Assembly: GCA_002049545.1 (NCBI GenBank)
Contig: LLYT01000006.1
Location: 1 to 53,908 of the forward strand
Source: Deltaproteobacteria bacterium tcs-42
GTDB lineage: Bacteria > Desulfobacterota > Desulfuromonadia > Desulfuromonadales > Geopsychrobacteraceae
Direction of reading: 5' to 3'
Length of the DNA stretch: 53,908 nt
Shown: positions 49,878 through 53,908 of the stretch, piece after piece
Layout of the letters: every line of letters begins with the position of its first letter
Position numbering within the stretch: the first letter of the stretch is position 1
Program-made: the position numbers and the translations under genes
Notes under the pieces: model-generated
The model's input: the letters and a program-made list of their open reading frames with translations, nothing else
The model's database searches: none
What the model was told of the DNA's origin: nothing

Positions 49878-50519
49878 ATGAAAAAATCTGAACAAGCGTT
49901 GCGACTCTTACGTGCGTTGGAGGAGGTTTATCCCGAAGCTCACTGTGCCCTTATCTATCAGAATCCATGGCAGTTGTTGGTCGCAACGATCCTTTCTGCT
50001 CAATGTACCGACAAGCGGGTCAATCTGGTCACTGCGAGATTGTTCAAAGTTCTGCCCGGGCCAGAGCAGATGGCTGCGGCAAGTCAGTCTCAGGTTGAGG
50101 ATTTGGTTCGCTCCACCGGATTTTTTCGCAATAAAGCCAAGAACCTGATTCATTGTGCTGAGCAGATCTTGACTCGTCACCAGGGGGAGGTCCCGGCAGA
50201 CCTTGACGCTTTGGTTGCATTGAGTGGTGTTGGTCGAAAAACGGCCAATGTTGTTCTGGGTAATGCCTATCAGATTCCGGGAATGGTTGTCGATACCCAT
50301 GTCAAGCGGTTGGCTCAACGGTTTGGCTGGACAAAATCGGATCACCCCGAACAAATCGAATTAGAATTAAGTCGGTTGCTACCCGCAGCTGACTGGACCC
50401 AATCTGGCCATACTTTAATTGCCCACGGTCGAGCCTGCTGTAAGGCTCCGACCCCGAATTGCAGCTCTTGTCCGATTGTCGAACTTTGTCCACGCAAAGG
50501 TGTACAAAAATCAAAATAA
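49878..50519 (+). CDS. nth: Endonuclease III
   Basis: A 213-residue DNA glycosylase/AP lyase that removes oxidised pyrimidines. It has a helix-hairpin-helix with LSGVGRKTANVVLG (catalytic Lys in GRKTA), the catalytic Asp in VVDTHVKRLA, and the [4Fe-4S] loop C-x6-C-x2-C-x5-C (CKAPTPNCSSCPIVELC). All key residues are present. It ends the plus-strand run before a strong terminator. Confidence 0.97.
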   Translation: MKKSEQALRLLRALEEVYPEAHCALIYQNPWQLLVATILSAQCTDKRVNLVTARLFKVLPGPEQMAAASQSQVEDLVRSTGFFRNKAKNLIHCAEQILTRHQGEVPADLDALVALSGVGRKTANVVLGNAYQIPGMVVDTHVKRLAQRFGWTKSDHPEQIELELSRLLPAADWTQSGHTLIAHGRACCKAPTPNCSSCPIVELCPRKGVQKSK

Positions 50520-50556
50520 AAAAAGCTTCGCAACTCAATGTTGCGAAGCTTTTTTG
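50519..50556. terminator. Strong bidirectional terminator after nth
   Basis: AAAAGCTTCGCAAC (50521-50534) pairs perfectly with GTTGCGAAGCTTTT (50540-50553) round a 5-base TCAAT loop, with A and T tracts outside. It lies between convergent nth and the cold-shock gene. Confidence 0.92.
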
Positions 50557-50574
50557 GTTGACCCTCACAGTGAC

Positions 50575-50610
50575 TATGACCGACAGTTGACACCGTCGGC
50601 GACGGTCATA
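50575..50610. repeat. Nested palindrome just beyond the cold-shock gene stop
   Basis: Outer arms TATGACCG (50575-50582) and CGGTCATA (50603-50610) are perfectly complementary. Inside, ACCGTC (50592-50597) pairs with GACGGT (50601-50606) as an alternative stem. It begins one base beyond the csp stop (50612-50614). There is no poly-T on the minus strand, so it may be a 3' stabilising hairpin rather than a terminator. Confidence 0.5.
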
Positions 50611-50611
50611 T

Positions 50612-50812
50612 TTAAGCTTTAACTACGTTAGCGGACTGTGGACCTTTATCTCCCTGAATGACATCAAATGTAACCCGATCTCCCTCAGCCAAAGATTTGA
50701 AACCTTCTGCTTGAATTGCTGAAAAATGAACAAAAACGTCTGGGCCATTGTCTTGCTCAATAAAACCGAAACCTTTAGAATCATTGAACCATTTTACTGT
50801 ACCTTCTGCCAT
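50612..50812 (-). CDS. Cold-shock domain protein (CspA family)
   Basis: A 66-residue single cold-shock domain that binds single-stranded RNA or DNA. RNP1 appears as KGFGFIEQ and RNP2 as DVFVHFSAI, with [11 protein letters not shown] at the start. The ATG at 50812 follows AAGGAGT; an upstream in-frame extension is not protein-like. A promoter at 50902-50930 leaves an untranslated leader of roughly 80 bases, in which cold-shock mRNAs often fold. Confidence 0.96.
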   Translation of the reverse strand: MAEGTVKWFNDSKGFGFIEQDNGPDVFVHFSAIQAEGFKSLAEGDRVTFDVIQGDKGPQSANVVKA

Positions 50813-50901
50813 GCTTTTACTCCTTATGCGTTTTTTACGAGGGTAACCGAGACACGATATTTCGCTTCTATCACAGAAAAAATTTAAAAACAACGTTATT
50901 T

Positions 50902-50930
50902 TTCTAATGATAGAGTTTTTTTCTTGTCAA
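50902..50930 (-). promoter_or_regulatory. Promoter of the cold-shock gene
   Basis: On the minus strand, a perfect -35 TTGACA (50925-50930) and -10 TTAGAA (50902-50907) are 17 bases apart, with an A-rich spacer. No acnA promoter of similar quality was seen on the opposite strand. Confidence 0.65.
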
Positions 50931-51071
50931 TTCCGTTGAAATTTCAGTACCTTTTCACCTTTGCAGTGCACATCATAACGTCAATCGTCACTTAATTGCT
51001 GGGAGAGCTGGAAAGTGAGAGTTGATTCTGTGTAAACTGGCTTTGCGATTTCATTCAAAGGAGAACACTCA

Positions 51072-53717
51072 ATGAAAAAAAATTCTTTCGACAGTGTCAA
51101 AACCCTGAATGCTGCAGGGCGACAATATCGATACCACAGCCTTAAAGCCATCGGAGCTGGTGAAGTGGAGCGCCTCCCCTTTACAATCAAGGTGCTGCTG
51201 GAAAATTTATTGCGTAAAGAAGATGGCGAGTCGGTCAAACGCAGCGACATAGAAGCGCTTGCTGCCTGGCAATCAGAACAGGAGCAGGCTGGCGAGATTT
51301 CATATAGTCCGGCTCGTGTGTTGATGCAGGACTTTACCGGAGTTCCGGCCATTGTCGATCTTGCCGCTATGCGTGATGCAGTTGCCAGAAATGGTGGCGA
51401 TCCGGCAAAAATTAACCCGCAAATCCCTGTTGATCTGGTGATTGATCATTCGGTTATGGTCGATCAATTTGGCAATTCATCGGCCCTGGCTGCTAACGTC
51501 GAAAAAGAGATGGCGCGTAACCGCGAGCGTTATGCTTTTTTGCGTTGGGGGCAGAAGGCCTTTGATAATTTCCGTGTCGTACCGCCGGGAACCGGTATCT
51601 GTCATCAAGTCAATCTGGAGTATCTTGCCCAAGCGGTCTGGAGCCAGGAGGTTGATGGTGAAACCTGGGTCTACCCTGATACACTGGTCGGTACCGACAG
51701 TCATACGACGATGATCAATGGTCTCGGTGTGCTCGGTTGGGGTGTCGGTGGGATTGAAGCGGAAGCCGCCATGTTGGGGCAGCCCATCTCCATGTTGATC
51801 CCCGAAGTCATTGGTTTCCGTTTAGTGGGAAGTTTAAGAGAAGGGATCACCGCGACAGATCTTGTGTTGACTGTGACCCAGATGTTGCGCGCCCATGGAG
51901 TTGTCGGAAAGTTTGTTGAGTTTTTCGGTGCTGGTCTGGGTCAACTGCCGTTGGCGGACCGGGCGACGATTGCCAATATGGCTCCCGAATATGGTGCAAC
52001 CTGTGGATTTTTCCCGATTGATCAGATTACCCTCGATTACCTGACTCTCTCCGGGCGCAGTCAAGAAACGGTGGCATTAGTCGAAGCCTACTGTAAAGAA
52101 CAGGGTTTGTGGCGTGGAGATGATCTTCCCGATCCGAACTACAGCGCAGTTCTGGAACTTGATCTGGCTACGGTGACGCCGAGCCTGGCAGGACCAAAAA
52201 GGCCGCAGGATCGGGTTGCTCTCGAAGCGATGTGCAGTGCGACAGATCAGGTTTTACCTGAGGCTGATCGGGATAAAGGGGTTCCGATTGCCAATAGTCC
52301 AGATCAGCTCAAGCATGGCGATGTTGTTATTGCAGCCATCACCTCCTGTACCAACACTTCCAATCCGGCGGTCATGATGGCTGCCGGGCTGGTGGCAAAA
52401 AAGGCCGTTGCAAGAGGGTTAAAGCAAAAATCGTGGGTGAAAACATCTTTAGCACCGGGATCCAAGGTGGTGACCGATTATTTGGCTAAAGCTGGACTGC
52501 AGGAGCATCTCGACCAGCTGGGTTTTAATATCGTCGGCTATGGTTGTACCACCTGTATTGGTAACTCCGGTCCACTCACCGAGCCGATTGCCGAAGCGAT
52601 CGATGCTGGAGATCTGAGCGTGTGCTCGGTTCTCTCGGGGAACCGAAATTTTGAGGGGCGGGTTCATGCACAAACCAGGGTGAACTGGCTCGCTTCACCA
52701 CCACTGGTTGTTGCATTTGCTCTGGCGGGGACGACCCGCATTGATCTGACCAGTGAGCCCCTTGGTGAAGATAGCTCTGGACAACCTGTTTATCTGCAGG
52801 ATATCTGGCCCGGCAATGATGAGGTTGCCGAGATGGTTGCGCAGGTCAACGCGCAAATGTTCCTCAAGGAATATGCGCAAGTCTTTACCGGGGATGAAAG
52901 TTGGCGTAACCTCCCCGTACCCGAGGGTATGACCTATGCCTGGGAGGAAGATTCCACCTATATCCGCCGCCCTTCCTTTTTTGATCAATTAGAGGTCTCG
53001 AAAATTTATCCCGGATTTCAACAAGCCAGGGTCCTTGCTGTGCTTGGTGACACCATTACCACTGACCACATCTCTCCAGCGGGATCAATTAAAGCGACCA
53101 GTCCGGCAGGAGAATACCTTCAACAGCACAAAGTCGAGGAGACCGACTTCAACTCCTACGGATCGCGGCGTGGTAACCACGAAGTGATGGTGCGTGGCAC
53201 TTTTGCCAATATTCGCCTGACAAACAAAATGGTCCCCGGAACAGAGGGGGGGGTGACAAAAAACCAGCTGACGGGGCAAGAGATGAGCATCTTTGCGGCG
53301 TCAAACCACTATCAGGCAGAACAGCTACCGTTGATTGTTCTTGCGGGTCGGGAATATGGTACGGGCTCAAGCCGTGACTGGGCCGCCAAGGGGACCCGGT
53401 TGCTCGGGGTCAAAGCGGTTCTGGCAGAAAGTTATGAAAGAATTCACCGTTCAAACCTGGTTGGAATGGGAGTTCTGCCGCTTCAATTTCTCGATGGTGC
53501 CTCGGTTGACAGCTTGAATCTGGATGGCAGTGAGACCATAAGCCTCCCCGCGGTTGATGGTCTGAAGGCCAAACAGATTTTGACCCTCGATATAGCTTAT
53601 GCTGACGGTCAACAGACACAGCTGGAGGTTTTGTGCCGGGTTGATACCGATCAGGAAGTGGTGTTTTTCCAGAGTGGTGGAATTTTAAATCATGTGTTGT
53701 TGGAGTTGATGGAATAA
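51072..53717 (+). CDS. acnA: Aconitate hydratase (AcnA type)
   Basis: An 881-residue TCA-cycle enzyme interconverting citrate and isocitrate. Cluster cysteines lie in ITSCTNTSNP and YGCTTCIGNSG (C-x2-C). DSHTTMINGLGVLGWGVGGIEAE (split: TDSHTTMINGLG, GWGVGGIEAE) and the C-terminal swivel domain with YGTGSSRDWAAKG carry active-site residues. Length and motifs match the AcnA/IRP1 group. AAAGGAG precedes the ATG. It is a stand-alone gene ending 9 bases before the right terminal repeat. Confidence 0.97.
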   Translation: MKKNSFDSVKTLNAAGRQYRYHSLKAIGAGEVERLPFTIKVLLENLLRKEDGESVKRSDIEALAAWQSEQEQAGEISYSPARVLMQDFTGVPAIVDLAAMRDAVARNGGDPAKINPQIPVDLVIDHSVMVDQFGNSSALAANVEKEMARNRERYAFLRWGQKAFDNFRVVPPGTGICHQVNLEYLAQAVWSQEVDGETWVYPDTLVGTDSHTTMINGLGVLGWGVGGIEAEAAMLGQPISMLIPEVIGFRLVGSLREGITATDLVLTVTQMLRAHGVVGKFVEFFGAGLGQLPLADRATIANMAPEYGATCGFFPIDQITLDYLTLSGRSQETVALVEAYCKEQGLWRGDDLPDPNYSAVLELDLATVTPSLAGPKRPQDRVALEAMCSATDQVLPEADRDKGVPIANSPDQLKHGDVVIAAITSCTNTSNPAVMMAAGLVAKKAVARGLKQKSWVKTSLAPGSKVVTDYLAKAGLQEHLDQLGFNIVGYGCTTCIGNSGPLTEPIAEAIDAGDLSVCSVLSGNRNFEGRVHAQTRVNWLASPPLVVAFALAGTTRIDLTSEPLGEDSSGQPVYLQDIWPGNDEVAEMVAQVNAQMFLKEYAQVFTGDESWRNLPVPEGMTYAWEEDSTYIRRPSFFDQLEVSKIYPGFQQARVLAVLGDTITTDHISPAGSIKATSPAGEYLQQHKVEETDFNSYGSRRGNHEVMVRGTFANIRLTNKMVPGTEGGVTKNQLTGQEMSIFAASNHYQAEQLPLIVLAGREYGTGSSRDWAAKGTRLLGVKAVLAESYERIHRSNLVGMGVLPLQFLDGASVDSLNLDGSETISLPAVDGLKAKQILTLDIAYADGQQTQLEVLCRVDTDQEVVFFQSGGILNHVLLELME

Positions 53718-53726
53718 AAAAATCAA

Positions 53727-53908
53727 GTAACGGGCGACTCGCAGCCCGTTTCCCTCAGTGACGGTGACAGTCCGTCCCTGTGTAACCGTGAGAGACATAG
53801 GAGGCCAACATCAGGATTATCACTCCGGGTAGCACCTCCCCGTCGCACCCATCGAACGGGGTTGCCGGAGGTAAGTAACTCGCTACGTCGTGAGGCGGGC
53901 GGGAGAAG
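53727..53908. repeat. 182-bp terminal inverted repeat, right copy
   Basis: An exact reverse complement of bases 1-182. It begins 9 bases after the acnA stop. In this orientation its first element, AACGGGC (53729-53735) and GCCCGTT (53744-53750), forms a 7-bp hairpin that could serve as the acnA terminator, followed by TTCCC rather than a T-run. The window ends inside or at the edge of this repeat. Confidence 0.9.

Overview
The window is a stretch of bacterial chromosome centred on the replication-origin gene cluster. Gene content and order suggest a Desulfuromonadales-type bacterium (Geobacter/Desulfuromonas/Pelobacter relatives). The pointers are an F-type ATP synthase operon with two b-type subunits but no a or c subunit, parA-parB and a bactofilin near the origin, rpmH-rnpA-yidD-yidC-mnmE-mnmG-rsmG on one side of dnaA and dnaA-dnaN-recF-gyrB-gyrA on the other, a chemotaxis cluster, and REP/foldback repeats in the spacers. 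The lineage is inferred from layout and protein character only. I saw no rRNA, tRNA, CRISPR array, prophage or transposase gene.

Layout. The two ends carry a perfect 182-bp inverted repeat (1-182 and 53727-53908). From about 0.85 to 37.6 kb almost all genes lie on the minus strand: an amino-acid ABC transporter without its ATPase, msrA, a DUF445 protein, a sugar nucleotidyltransferase, a Gx-type membrane protein with a NusG-II partner, rimO, yajQ, lolA, a cheA-cheY-cheW-mcp-cheR cluster with thiL, pckA, a GntR/FCD regulator, the atp operon, a bactofilin, parB-parA, rsmG-mnmG, mnmE, yidC, yidD, rnpA and rpmH. At 37.6-37.8 kb the polarity flips. From dnaA onward most genes lie on the plus strand: dnaA, dnaN, recF, gyrB, gyrA, a TPR protein, gpsA, a periplasmic cyclophilin, a degenerate EEP-fold protein, nth and acnA, with a cold-shock gene opposing. 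This is the co-orientation expected if replication starts near dnaA. DnaA boxes lie just before dnaA and in the dnaA-dnaN gap, and a perfect parS sits between mnmG and mnmE.

How the parts work together. The centre holds initiation (DnaA, sliding clamp, RecF, gyrase), segregation (ParAB, parS, possibly bactofilin), membrane-protein insertion and tRNA modification genes. The left arm joins energy metabolism (PEP carboxykinase, ATP synthase) to chemotaxis, transport and envelope functions. The most suggestive regulatory signal is a 15-bp palindrome (TGTATACTGTATACA) over the -10 region of the GntR regulator's own promoter. A near-identical copy (14/15) lies just upstream of the ATP synthase operon, which hints that this FCD-type regulator also controls the operon.

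Oddities: dnaA-dnaN-recF form a steep AT-rich valley that recovers gradually through gyrB; perfect DnaA boxes are scattered outside the origin; several families of palindromic or foldback repeats lie in the spacers; and the EEP-fold protein has lost most catalytic residues. I found no clear candidate for a wholly new multi-gene system. The best leads are the shared operator, the GC valley and the inverted repeats that flank the origin segment.
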